Below, piece by piece: positions 1 to 13,100 of a DNA stretch of 64,000 nucleotides. How positions within the stretch are numbered: position 1 is the first letter of the stretch; each line of letters opens with the position of its first letter. Origin of the DNA: Branchiostoma belcheri (lineage: Eukaryota > Chordata > Leptocardii > Amphioxiformes > Branchiostomatidae); contig NW_017804242.1 in NCBI RefSeq assembly GCF_001625305.1, positions 4,532,858 to 4,596,857 on the forward strand, read 5' to 3'. Below the pieces are notes generated by a model, which worked only from the letters and a program-made list of their open reading frames with translations, did not search any database and was not told the origin of the DNA. Position numbers and translations under genes: made by a program.

Positions 1-51
1 GGATTCGAACCCGCGGCCTTTAGACGAGTACGGGCTGGCTCACAAACACAG
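1..51 (-). other. tRNA T-arm/B-box-like sequence at window edge
   Basis: Bases 1-18, read on the minus strand, give GGCCGCGGGTTCGAATCC, a perfect polymerase III B-box context. The acceptor stem would lie outside the window. It could be the 3' part of a tRNA or a tRNA-derived SINE. The same bases are open in the AKNA frame. Confidence 0.25.
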
Positions 52-1293
52 GACAGCCTGGACGAGTTTGAAGCAATCGAGCAGAATCTCTTACAAGATG
101 GCTCACATGCCAGTGCCTTATTTGAAAGAAGCAGGGAAGACTCAAGAGACGACATTTCCTTCCATAGTAACGAGAATTCAGTCGCCGATCAGTACGAGCA
201 GTACCTCTCAGAACAGGAGCACAGTCGATCAGGGAATGAATTCTCCCCAGGTGGGGAGCAGCACTCTCCAGGGCTGGATGACTTTGCAGCAAAGTACGGC
301 AGCCAATCAGCAAGGAGCTATGATGGACAGTATGCAAATGAGGAGGGTGTTGAAGAGGATGTGAGCAGGCTGGTTGGGGAGGAAAGCTTTCCCAGGAATT
401 CTTTTCTAGACAGCTCGCTACTAAATGACACCGTCATTCCCATCAATGCTTCAGATAGTACTTACGACAAAACCCCTCAACCAACATTTGACCATTCCAA
501 GAATTCTACGCCAAGTCCTTCCAATCGTAGAGTATCAGATTTACAGAGTGCAGGGGATCATTTGGTCCCCCCCTCAAAGACCCCCCTAACAAGCACGCCA
601 AATTCTCCAACCGATAGTAAGAGACCAGACATCTCGGTACAGTCTGTTCGGGAGGACGACTCAGGAAGTAGAACGCCGGTAGGGAGACCTGGCTCGGATT
701 TGTCGCCGTATAGCGGTTTCCACGAGAGAGTTTCGGAGATCGCGAAGAGGGACGCTGCCATCTTGAGACCGCGGTTCACCACCTACGGAGCCGAGACTAA
801 ATTCTCCCCTCCGAAAACGCAACGGACTCCCCCGACGACAGATAGCGGGAAGAAGGCGAGTAATGTTTCCTTTAAGATCGACCGCTCTAGCGGGAGAATC
901 CTCGGCGTTTCTCAGTCAACCCCTCAATCTGACCCGAGTAAGAACACTTCCTTAAGAGATAGGAGACGGAGAAATAGGATGAGTCGCGGCGAATCCGGCT
1001 CAAGGTCGAAACGAAGGACAGAAACTGACGCGTCCGTGAGCGATCTGGATTTAGACACGAGCGGGCGCTCGGATATTTCCCGCTCCGAACTGTCACAGAG
1101 GCTCAAAGAGGAGGTCAAGAGCAAAACAGAAACCTCAGAACAGCTGCGAGAACTACAGGAGGAGTACGATAACCTGTTGGCGAAGTACGCGCTGGCGGAG
1201 GTCACCATCGACCACCTGAGGCTAGGGGCAAAGGTCAACCTGTACTCAGATCCGCCAAAACCTGCACCTGCATTTGTCGGGTCTATTCCTCAG
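52..1293 (+). CDS. AKNA: AKNA-like exon 1 of window (AKNA signature domain)
   Basis: The frame is open to the window edge, so the acceptor is placed at the AG at 50-51 with modest confidence. The first 300 residues are acidic and Ser/Pro-rich. The end is a coiled coil followed by the most conserved AKNA stretch (HLRLGAKVNLYSDPP). Donor CAG|GTAATT, phase 0. Confidence 0.85.
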
Positions 1294-4200
1294 GTAATTT
1301 TGCTGATACAAAAATCCTAAAATTTACTTACAGTCTTTCATTTATAGTATGTAACACATACCCAATTGTTCTTATATTATATGTATATAACGTTCCTTAG
1401 TCTACTAAGTATATATACCTATCTACTAATTATAGATTTTATTAAATTTTCAAACAGTGGGGTGGCCAGTTCAATTCTGAATTTTCAATGGGGCCCAGAA
1501 TACAAAAGCATCATAGTATACACACTGTATATGAGTTATATAAAATCATAAATGGAAGAAACTAAATTTAATGACAAAATTTTAACATGTATTAAGTAAG
1601 TACAGATGACTGTGAAACATAAGTAACGCAAGTAAACAATTTGTTTACTTACTAAGTACAGGTACTACTGCAGAATCGATGATAATATGTATCAGGTATT
1701 GTATAATAATATACGAATACTGATCTTCAGCTTTCATTAGTATTCGTATATTATTATACAATACCATACATATTATCATCGATTCTGCAGTAGTACCTGT
1801 ACTTAGTCTAGTAAGTATATCATCAGACACTTAATCTCAATGCGAATATTATTAATATGTTTTGTTTGACTGTTCGGTAATTATTGTACCAAAACCATCC
1901 TTCATATTTTCAACAACAATGATATACTCACTACTCAATCAATCATGAAAAGGAATTTAATCCATGATGTTATTTTGGGAACAAGCCGACTTTCCATAAC
2001 CTTTCAAAAGATTTATATTTCTAAAGAAGGGAGCTTTTATCAGCTGAATAGTTTGACCTTTTGTAATGTTGATTTATTAATGTGCGTCACACCGTATTAC
2101 ATGACATGTATCATATGTCCTCGGTTATTATGATGATGATGACATTTTCAATGTTAAACATAAATTTTTGGCCACCCTCTAAGAGAGACACTTTGGATAT
2201 TTTCATTTGAAATATAACTCTGGTAAGTGTAAGTGACATGGTACCAATTTAGATGGTTATTTTTCTAAATAATGACATTACAATAAATGATAATGTTTCG
2301 ACAGTAATGTAATTTATCATCATAAATTTTCTTTTCGATGGAAAAATATTTCTTGTTTCTCCCCACAGCCGCACAAGATTCAAATGGTTGATATCCCCCG
2401 GAGCCAACGTGCACAGATGGACAGGACGGTGGAACACAGATCACAAGCTGTTACAGGTACAGTACTCTCTTCAGGGTTTACTTTGTTATTATAAATTATG
2501 TCTAGTGATGGTTTTCTTTTGTAATGGGTTTGGTTGAAGGTGTTATCTTGTTGTGGGAAGTGGTCAAGCATCATAGGAACTTCAGTCACCGATGTCACAA
2601 CTCAACATTTCTTGTGATTTTTTTATCAATCATTTTACTAATCCTTTTCCAAACAAAAGCTTTTATTTGCCATTTGCATATCTTTGTAAAGGTAAGGCTT
2701 GAAATACCAACTGCATACACTGAGTAGTGCAGGTAAATTACAACTGTGCACTAGCTTGAGGTATTACTAATGTCTACCTGCACTGGTCCATGTACTGCAT
2801 TTCTACATGTACATGTATGTTGTACTGTATGTAGATTTTTATTTGCTGCATTGACTTGATAATATCATTATGTTGTATACATTGTATTTGAAGTAGGAAA
2901 GAAATAATAGTTGCTGGTTTCTGACCTGAACAGTTGTTAGAATGATCCATACTTCATAAATCCTGAGTGCTACAGGTAAAATTTGTCTGGTGTAGGTTTA
3001 TTTCAATGTTATTATTACACTCACCATATTTCAAGCCCTTTTATAGTGTTAAGATCAATACGTAGTGTGGGACATGTTACAGAATGTTACAGCTGTTACA
3101 GTTTGGGGCTTTTGTGTGTCTTGCTAAGTATTATGAAAGGTTGTGGGAAAATTCAGATGGTCAGAAAACGTGAGATGTACATGTAGATATACACATTCAT
3201 GTAGTCTTTGGGTACAATTGTGTGTAACTTTGTATAAAAGATTGTAGATACATAGTACATCTACAATTTACAAAATGTTGTTCAGTTTTATTTTTTCTCA
3301 GAATCTGTTTTACATTTAAGATAAGTACTTCAAGAAACACACATACTAGTAGTTGTAATGTTTAATGAGTAATCAAATTCTCTTATTTTTTCCTACAGCT
3401 ACCCTGTCCCCACCCCAGCCCTCCCATAGTAGACTGACCCAGACAGGTATGGCAGTAGGGACTGGGACTGACCCATTTGTTGGTGAGGGGGAGGAGGACC
3501 CTACCCTCACAGCCACTGCTAGTGGAGAGAGTCTGAAAGTGGCCCTGTTGTTACAGGCAGCCAGTTTGGAGGACCAGGTAAGCATTTTATTTCATATTTA
3601 ATATTCTTTTTAATAGAAAACTTTGCAATTAGCATTACAATTTAATGTTTTTATTAGTGCTGTATGTATTATGTAGTCTCGTGTATGTATGTATGTAGTT
3701 TAGAATCATAAGTCAATAAAGCGATGGATGGATTGTTATGAAATTTAGTATGTGTTTAGGTCTTGTTATTAGATTTTGGATCCCCTGGTGGCTTCCCTTG
3801 GTACTGCAGCAGAACAGTTTTGAAATGTCTCGTGTTCTGGACATGCTGGTTCATGATTTGATCCTTCCTACACAAATATATGTCTTTGATCTTATTTAAT
3901 TGCTGGGTCAGAATATACAATGTATTATCATATCCGCTGTGATTTATTTTTTCACCCAGTTTGTGTAATTGTGTGGGTTTTTATGGACGTTTTGTAGCAA
4001 TTTGGGGCCCTCTAGCAGCATTTTGAGGTACTGCAGCATTTCACCCACTTTTTGCACTTCTGTTGAAAAGTTAACACTGATACTGTGACAGGAATGTTTG
4101 GTGTTGCACAGGTGCGTGGGTATGTACAGGTACATGCTTATGAATAATAAATGAAGTAAGCTCTGCACATGTCTGTTATTAATGGATCAGTGGCAGTTTT

Positions 4201-7119
4201 GTCAGATTTGATAGTTTAATATCCCCACAGTACTACTGCTTTCATAACACTAAGTTGGAAGGGCAGGGAGGGAAAAATTACTGTAAATGTCTTACCAATT
4301 TAATTTGTTGGTTCTCGGATTCGCCTCTTTTTCTGATTTGCAAAAGATTCTGGTTCTGAAACAACTCAAAAATGCTCATATTTTGCTCCCAACAGTTGAG
4401 GAAAGTCTTTTTCTTCCTACTGTTTTTCCATCTATCAATGCAGTGGTTTAATTAAAAGTTCACAATTCGTTGTTTAAATAATTATTAACCCGGCCTTTTG
4501 TGTTGACTTCATGGCTCTTATCGTAGCATTTAGGGCTATAATAGGATGCTTAGACCTTTTTTTTTTTCCCTGTCGCTTCATATATTTTCTGAAAAAATCT
4601 GATAATCAACAAATTAAATTGGTGTGGCCTAAAGAACATGTCGGCAGAAGACACAATGGCACCCTGTGTCAATTAAAATTTTATATGCATGTACATGTAT
4701 CTGGTAGCAGGACCTGCAGTTTCAAGGTGTACAGTGTATATTTCATAACCTGAACGTTGACCTCTCACAGAGGACCTCTTGATAAATGTTTGTGAGGGTC
4801 TTTGTGACACAGATAGGGGCCATAACAGACAAGCTTTGTGCTCAGGAACAAAAGGACAGAACTTAGGATCAAGGTTCACATGTACCAAGGGGAGTATTAA
4901 GTGCTACTTTAGGTGATATGATATCAGTACACATTTATCTTGTCTTTTTACTCTTAAGAGCTCCATATTGTACATGTAGATGAGATTATATTGTCTGACA
5001 ATAATATGCAGGGCTCGAAATTCACTTTTGGAAATAGGTGCACTGGTGCACCGAACCTAAAAAATTAGGTGCATCAATGACCAGAACCAGACGTCTGTCA
5101 CCATGGTAACTAGTGTTGACTTACATCATGTTGCAATTTTATGGCAGGAGGGATTTAGACTCCAGTCCGACAATACAGTGCATATGAATGTGTTTGAGTT
5201 AGAATTAACAGAGCAGACTGTATGTGAAGTTAAACATTATGCATACTTTGCAAATGTTACCTAAGTTTTATTTATTATACAAGTATTAACTCAATGACAC
5301 CTACATGTAAATCCTCCAGGTGGACTCGTTTGAAGCCCTGCTGGACCTTGACCAGCTGAACCAGGCGGAGCAGGACGAGGTTCTGACCAGGCTGCAGGCA
5401 GAGAATGACCGGCTGAACCAGGACTACCTGGACGCCAGGGACGAGCATGACCGCAGGAGGCGCGCCGGGGATACGCACGGGGAATTCGACGAAGACAAGG
5501 TATCTAACGTATTTCAATTAACAACATTTGACTGGGGCTAATGTTGACAATTTAGGACATTTTCTGTTTGGTGTTCCCTTTTTTTGCCTTCTTGGATGGA
5601 AGTATTATTTTGGGTGGCACTGGTGATGTTGGTAGGGCGTGATTGTATTTTTGTCCTCAAGAGCAAGGATTGGAAGTGACTGGGTGGAGATTGGGTTTTA
5701 GTTGATTGACAGGGTTGTAACGTTTTATATGTCCTGGATGTTAGAATAATAATAACATGAATAATAATAACCTTTATTGTACATTCATGCCCTATCGGGC
5801 TAAGTACAGGTCAACAGATGAAATAGGTAATATACATGTTTGTAGTACAAACAGCTTTAAACTACTCTAATACAAAGGTTCGGCTTCTTCTCGTTTCTTT
5901 GTAATGTTAAAAATATAATTTGAGATGGGTTTGTATAGTACAGGATGATCAAAGCGCATAAGAAAGATAAATTTTTCAACATTAGGCAAGTATTGGAAGT
6001 ATGGAAACGTACTAGTAATATATCTAAAAAGGTAATTTCTTTCATTACTATATAAACTACAATCAATAACAAAGTGGGCTTCATCTTCTACTTTGTTTGA
6101 GCTACAAAATTGGCAAATCCTTTGTTCCAGAGGTGTGCGGTTGTGCCTTCCTGTTTGTAGCGAGTGGAAAACAACAGGAACAGTCCCACTCCTGACACCA
6201 CGCAATAATGTTCTTTTAAGTACATGTATCCTACATAATGTTAAAACAGTAATGTGTAACTGTGTAACCATGGTATGAAGCATACACATAAGAAACCTTC
6301 TTTTGAATGTTTTATGACAACTAAGATTTTGGTACTTTTGCTACTTTCATATAAAATCCTGGGGACCATGTTTTACAGATATTAATGGGTTGTTTACAAA
6401 CTGACATGTTTTGATTTTCTGTTTCCAGTCTGTTGCAGGGAAGCTACATCAGCTAGGGATGCGGTTAGAGGATCTCGGGGAGCGAGTGGAAAACAACAGG
6501 AACAATCCCACTCCTGACACCACGCAGCAGGACACAGCCCCCAGCCTGAGGGACTCTGTAACCACAGAAGACAGCCTCATCCAATCACAGATGGACCTGC
6601 CGCTGGGGGAGGAGCTAGAGGAGCAGAAGAGGAGGGTGGAGGAGGAGTTTGGCAGGTTGATGGACAGGTACAGCCAGCTGAAGGGGATGCCTCGCACACC
6701 TGACAGGGACAGGGAGATACAGGAACTCATGCAGGTAGCAATGGTCATTGTTCTCCAACAACAGGTGTCTAGTTAAAATGTATGACAGTGGATATCCAGC
6801 AACTTCTATTCTCACACATTTTACAAGTGTTTTTTTGTTTTAGTTTTTTAAAATGTATTTAGCAATATTTATGGTTTTATATATTAGGAGTACATTGTAA
6901 CAATAAAAGGTTTTCTCTGTTTGTAGCAACTACAGGATTTGAGGAGAGATGCACCATTGTCTCTGGACTTGCCTGAGGACTTAGATGACAGGTAAGATTT
7001 TAAAGTTTTATTATCATTTTTCCTGACATTTTAAATGAAACAATGTCAAGAATATTGCACTAGATTAGTGTTCAATACCAACACATATATCTAAGAGCAC
7101 TGCCACACCCACAGTCAAA

Positions 7120-7165
<46 letters not shown>

Positions 7166-10100
7166 CCCATAGCTATGAGCCATCAAAAATTATGTGCACA
7201 TTTTTCATTCACCCAGTATTTTGAACTCTCAGACTTCTTGTGCACATTTTTTCAATGCCAATTTTCTCTTCTATTTTGTTTGTCCTATATACTTGTATAT
7301 GTCCCATATTCCTCATGTTCATTGTTGCATACACATACCTCCTGTGTCCAGTCTGTCCCAGTTGTCCAGTCCACAGCTGGAGGAAACTGACCTCCCTGAA
7401 GAAGAGCGGTCAAGGCTGCCCTCTCGTCTTTTGGGACGCACCCCCGGTCAGCCCTCGGACCAGGACATGACCAGACTGGACCAGTCATCACTGCAGTTCT
7501 CTCCTGACAGCCCAGATAGAAAAGGTAACTGTTACAACTCTCTTTCAACTTTTGGTGGCAAGGTTTGTTGACTTGAAGGTTCTGGGTTCAAATATCACAG
7601 GCTCCAATGTTGTGCCCTTGGGAAAGGCATTTTTCACCTATTTGCTCACTTGACTCAGGTGAAAATGAGTACTACCTAGCTTACATTAGGGTCCTGGGAC
7701 ATCCTCTCAGATGTGTTGTTGAGCCAGGGGTTCCATGTTTGAGGAGAGCCACACCTTGAGCATGTTAATATGAATTATAAAGATCCTACCACATTTACAA
7801 AAAAGAGTAGGGGACTCCTTCCCGTTGTGAGTGGCTCAAACCTTACAGTCTGGTCTGATGCAGCTTGTACAAAACTGGAGTGTTACGCCTAAAGATGGTT
7901 TACCAGTTATGCCAAACAAACAAAAATGGCAGTAAAAAATCATTTCAGGACATGTCTGAAAAAAATATTACAAATTACAATGTAGTAAAAAAAGGAGACC
8001 AACATTATTTTGCTTCCTATAAAAGAGTACCACAATGCTAAGATGGAACTTGATATACATGTATATCATGTCTATGATATCATATCATATCTATGTCTTC
8101 ATGCATAGCAAATGTGGTTGAAAAAGCATAAAAAATCAATTACTGCTACTGTATAAAAATAACTACCAACAGATGAAACCTGTTTCTACCAGGCACTTGA
8201 TACAAAGGCTGTACCATGTACTCAAAAAAAGGGGTGCACATAAAATATACTACTAATTCTATTGTCAAAAGTATGGTTTATAGTAAATTATACACGACAT
8301 ATCCACATAGCTTTTTTTAGCAGAAGGTACCTAGTATTTAATCAAAATAATCTTCCAAAACTAATATAATTACAGATTTTTATGACAATATATTGCATTA
8401 TTCCCCCTACAACATTTTTCATTGGTCTAGTCCTTTAGGCCTTCTGCACAAATGTATTAATCACAGCAGTGCAGCTACAAAAATGCCTCTAAGCTCAAAA
8501 CACACACCTGATGGTGAGACTTTACTATCTGCTGAGAAGATCCTGACCATACAGAACTATCTTGTCTGTGTAGAGAACCATCGGCAGAGGGACCAGGTGT
8601 CTGAAGATGACACCCCTCCAGTTGTCAGACCCAAGGACAGAAGGAACACTTCTCACAGCAGAGCACCCAAGTCTCAGAACAAGGTGGGTTACTTGGATAT
8701 TCTTTGAAAAAATCTCACAAATATTCTATTGTCATATCATTTTTATTTATGATGAAAATGTCTCTAACAATGGTTCGGTCACTATTTTGTTATAGTCAAA
8801 ATGACTAGCAATTAGATTTTGTAATTTGGAATCAGTGATATTTGCTGTTTTTTTTTAATGTTTTGCATTAACCCTTGTCCTGCTGGCAATTTTTACACAA
8901 TATTTTCAAATAATTTCATGTCTTAATCAGGTCACAGACCCTTGACTTTTTTTGCCCTGCGGCGGCGTAGTTACTTCCGCATTCATTGCGTTTCGCTGCG
9001 GTGTGATGCGTTGCATGAGAAACACCCCCAAATCGTACATATACAGGGCACTATATAGATGGTACTGTATGTGCAACCCATATATATATGGGCCCCGCAG
9101 GACAAGGGTTAAGTAAGTAATTATATATAACATCTGTGTCCATAATATCACCAGGGTCCATAATATCGCCACCTTGAGAAATAGTGTGCTTAAAGATATT
9201 TTTACTGCAACATACCCTAGGTATGTACATTTGAGGTGTGCAGGAGTGCATACCAAAAGTGTGTTGCAGTAAAAATATCTTAAAGCACACTATTTCTCAA
9301 GGTGGCGATATTATGGACCCTCAAGTGATATTATGGACACAGACGCTTCATGTCTGTAACCATTTTTTTCTTCTCTGTACTTTTATTAATTGATGCACAC
9401 AACAGGATTCGTGCATGGAAACAACTTGTACCTCAAGCCAGATATTTTCTGAACAAAACTTGGTGGGCATGAATGATTTTATTCCACATTATTGTGATAA
9501 AGATATTGTATAGTTTCTTTTCCTTTGATATTCAGACTATACAGTAGCAGAAATCTGCAAATTAGTCTGGTTGCCATGTTAAGTTGCCATGGTAACAATC
9601 ATTATGGTAGACACGCACCGTTTGGTATGATTTTGGTTTCCATAGTGTATGGTTTGCTCAATATTATTCAGTTGATCTCTGTGTTTCATATGGTTCTACG
9701 TTCTATGCTTTTGGTATTATTGGTTATACCTTATATGACTTTGACTTTATTTGGATCCACATTTTACAACTCTTTACCGTTTTTTTTCCTTTTGCTTTCA
9801 GTGATTATGTGAAATTAATAAGTACGTTTCTTTTTTTTCTATAGGCACAGCTACAGTGTACTACTATAATAAATAGGTTTCTGCTAATATTTTTGAAATA
9901 CACATTCTACCAGTATAATGTGAAATGCAGAGACTTTCATTGTGTTTTTATTTTGAAATTCGTAGTTTTCGCAGTGTCATCTTAGCATGAAACCCAAACA
10001 CTGCGAATATGTGTCTAGGCTTATTTTTACTACAGTATAATACGTTAACTAATTTCAAGCAGAGCAAAATATGACCATGTCCATGAAGGTTAGACAATAC

Positions 10101-13100
10101 GATGTGCCAAAAAGCAGTTACTCAAGCAACTGGATATGATTTTGTAAACGGTCAGACGTTTCAGCTAGTATCCACTACGTTTTGTCAGTGACTGAGAGAC
10201 CAGAGGAGAAATGCTGGTTTATAAGGCTTAAAGCACAAACTATTGATTGATAAGCACTATTGATTGACTTCCAAAAATTGTCTTAACTTTATTTTCATAT
10301 CAATCAATAGTTTGTGCTTATAAACCAGCATTTCTCCTCTGGTCTCTCAGTCACTGACGAAAGCTAGTGGATACTAGCTGAAGCGTCTGACCATTTCCAA
10401 AATCATTATCCAGTTGCTTGAGTAACTGCTTTTTGGCACAAAATATGACTACCACAAAATCAAATGCATTTAACAGTATTTTGCTGTTGTGTTCTGACCC
10501 TGTCCTTTGTTTAAAGCAACAGTCATGTTCAGTTGTGGACTGTACCAGCAGTATCAGCATACCCCACACTGAAAAACAAACCACAGCAGAACCTAGCCTG
10601 GAACAGAGCCTGCCTGGGAATGACATAACCACAGACCACAACACCTGTCAATCACAAAAGGATAGACACTCCGAGGGGAAATCTGTCGACGAAAGCAAGG
10701 GAAGAATCAGACTATCAAAAAGTGATGTTGACTTTGATACAAGCTCTCTACCAAATTGTAAACAAGAAACCAAGAAGGAAAAGTTATCCCGGGATGTTTC
10801 TTCTAGTGATGATAGACTTCTTATTGGAAAAGATAAAGAGGGGAGACATAAGGATAAGGTAAAACACACTGAGGCAACAAATGTTGCAAGAAATGATCAA
10901 GAATGTGAGAAAGAAAAGGAAATTGTAAGCAAAAATGAAGAAAATGAGGAAACAGATATTGTAAGAAATCCAGAAGAAAATGAGAAAACAGATATAAGAA
11001 ATGCTAAAAAAGATGAGGACAAAGATACTGCAAGAAATGGTGGAAAACATGAGGAAGAAAAGAGTGTTGCAAGGAACCATGAAGAAAATGAGAAAACAAG
11101 TATTGAAAGAAATTGTGAAGACGAGGAAAATGACACTTCCAGAAATGGTGGCATTACGTCTGAAGTAGACAAAGATCTTGCAAAGTTTGTCCAAGAATGT
11201 CTTGAAGAACCATCCTCTGCGTACGACCCGAGTGCTTCCTTACAGCCTGAGACATCTAACGTTGATTCTTCGAAAGATACCGATATACTGAAGGACATTG
11301 AACCTCACAATGAAGGTGACATCACATCGCCACACATACCAAAAACACTGCGAGGCTTGTCGGAGTTTCATGACATCAACAATGAAAGTATGCCGATGGT
11401 CTCGCTGCTTTTGGACAGCAGTCCCAACTCTAGTTATACAGACAGCGGTAGGAAGAAACGCAGTCATGTGAAAAATACAGGTATCCCCAACCCACAAGAG
11501 AGGAAAGAAGAGTCAGTGGAAAGCGTTGGAGAGACAAGTTGTGTGTCTAAAGATTTCGTGCATAACAAGACATACGACAAAGACGACAATGCGGCGTACA
11601 CAGCTGAAACCAGCAAATCGGACGCTCACGCTGATATCAGTGTTGTACAGGTGAACCAGCTTGCAACATGGTGCAATTTTCATTTTGCACAATTCTTGCA
11701 CTTTGCAATTTATGAAGTGCAGTCAGCCTCTAAACAGTGTTATTTTGATAGTGATCTTCACGCCTTACCACACCCTTGCTCTGTTGTTGTGGTCTTTTTA
11801 TGTGGTGTACACTTTTCAGTTGGTGGCACAAAAGAAATTACTGTCAGCTATTTAGTTGGTTGTTGCTAAATTGCATATTTGCTAGGTAACAGCTAAAGGC
11901 ACGACTTCTGTGTACTATATAATATTAACATGTGCACTGCTGATGCCTGATTTATTTTTTTCTCTGCATTACTAATGTATGGGATTAACCAGTGTTCTAG
12001 CCAGCCTGGAATTTCTTCCGTCACCTCAATTTTGTTTGACCTAAATGTAAAAAACAATGTGTGGTATTCCGTATCGCCCGAAGTGTTAACCCGACCGCGA
12101 GTTGTGGGAGGCCCGGGACCAAGGGTGATGCGGAATACCATGTGTTGTATTCTATTTATATATACCCACTCAAGAAAGCACGCCTTTCAATGGGAAATGC
12201 ATGAAAATTTGGTGTCCCTAAACCAAAAAAAATACAACAACATCACTTCTGATTCTGGCTTCGAATTTGTGAAAGCAGTGCACGCAGTTAGGGCGATACG
12301 CGTTCGAATCGCCCTATGGAAGCGCAGGCCGTACCATAAAGTACGACCCGGTCCGGAACACCGTTATCAAATGTTATCACGGCCCGGGTATGATGTAACA
12401 TCATGTCCTTGTTCGAGCACCGAAGGCATGAGCATGACAATCCCAGGGGGTCAGGGGCTTGCTCCCCCAGAGAAAATTTGAAATGAGAAATCCTGACCCT
12501 CTGAAACGCTATTTCCTGCAGATTGTGGGGCAAACTTTGCTGGTAGGCTAAGCTTAGTTTAATGACATCTCTTTCCATATCTTTACACACCAACGTTTGT
12601 CTGTCAAAGATGATGGGTTGGGCAAAATTTTTGTCCGTCATGACCAGCAATATTCCATGAAACTATAAAGGCCGACATTTGCTCGGGAGCAAATGCAGCA
12701 AATGGCTTCACCACATCCCCCGTTCCAAAAATGGACGAAAAGCTTCAAAGTGGTGAAGCCATATTAACAATATGTCTTCACCACATAGATGCTGGCTAGA
12801 ACATTGGGCCAGACCTCACATTTATTTGGGTAAATTGTTCCAACAGCACAATCATGGTACTAGATAGTTCTTGCATCAGCTACACACTTCCAAGAGCTTT
12901 CCAACTTTACAATTTTTTTTTAATAATTAGTAATACATGTGTGCTGGCTGTTTTCAGGATGATGTGCCTTCACCAGACAACATGTCCAACTGTAGACTGA
13001 CAGAAAGTCGGCGGTCCTCCACTCTGTTCCAGCCGTGTAGACAGTCCTCTCACCTCCCCAAACCTATCCTTAAAACTCAGGAACATCCCATACAACACAG

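Noticed and set aside
7081-7170. CRISPR or other regulated repeat array at the CT run and nearby repeats
   Set aside because: A simple dinucleotide microsatellite without spacers; the genome is eukaryotic.
9525-9812. 95-codon plus-strand hydrophobic ORF
   Set aside because: Lies in an AKNA intron among repeats; the hydrophobic look comes from T-rich sequence, with no motif.
11651-11869. Read-through end of AKNA exon 9 to the stop at 11869
   Set aside because: A good donor at 11651 and phase-matched exon 10 are preferred; the extension is hydrophobic and unlike the rest. Intron retention remains possible.
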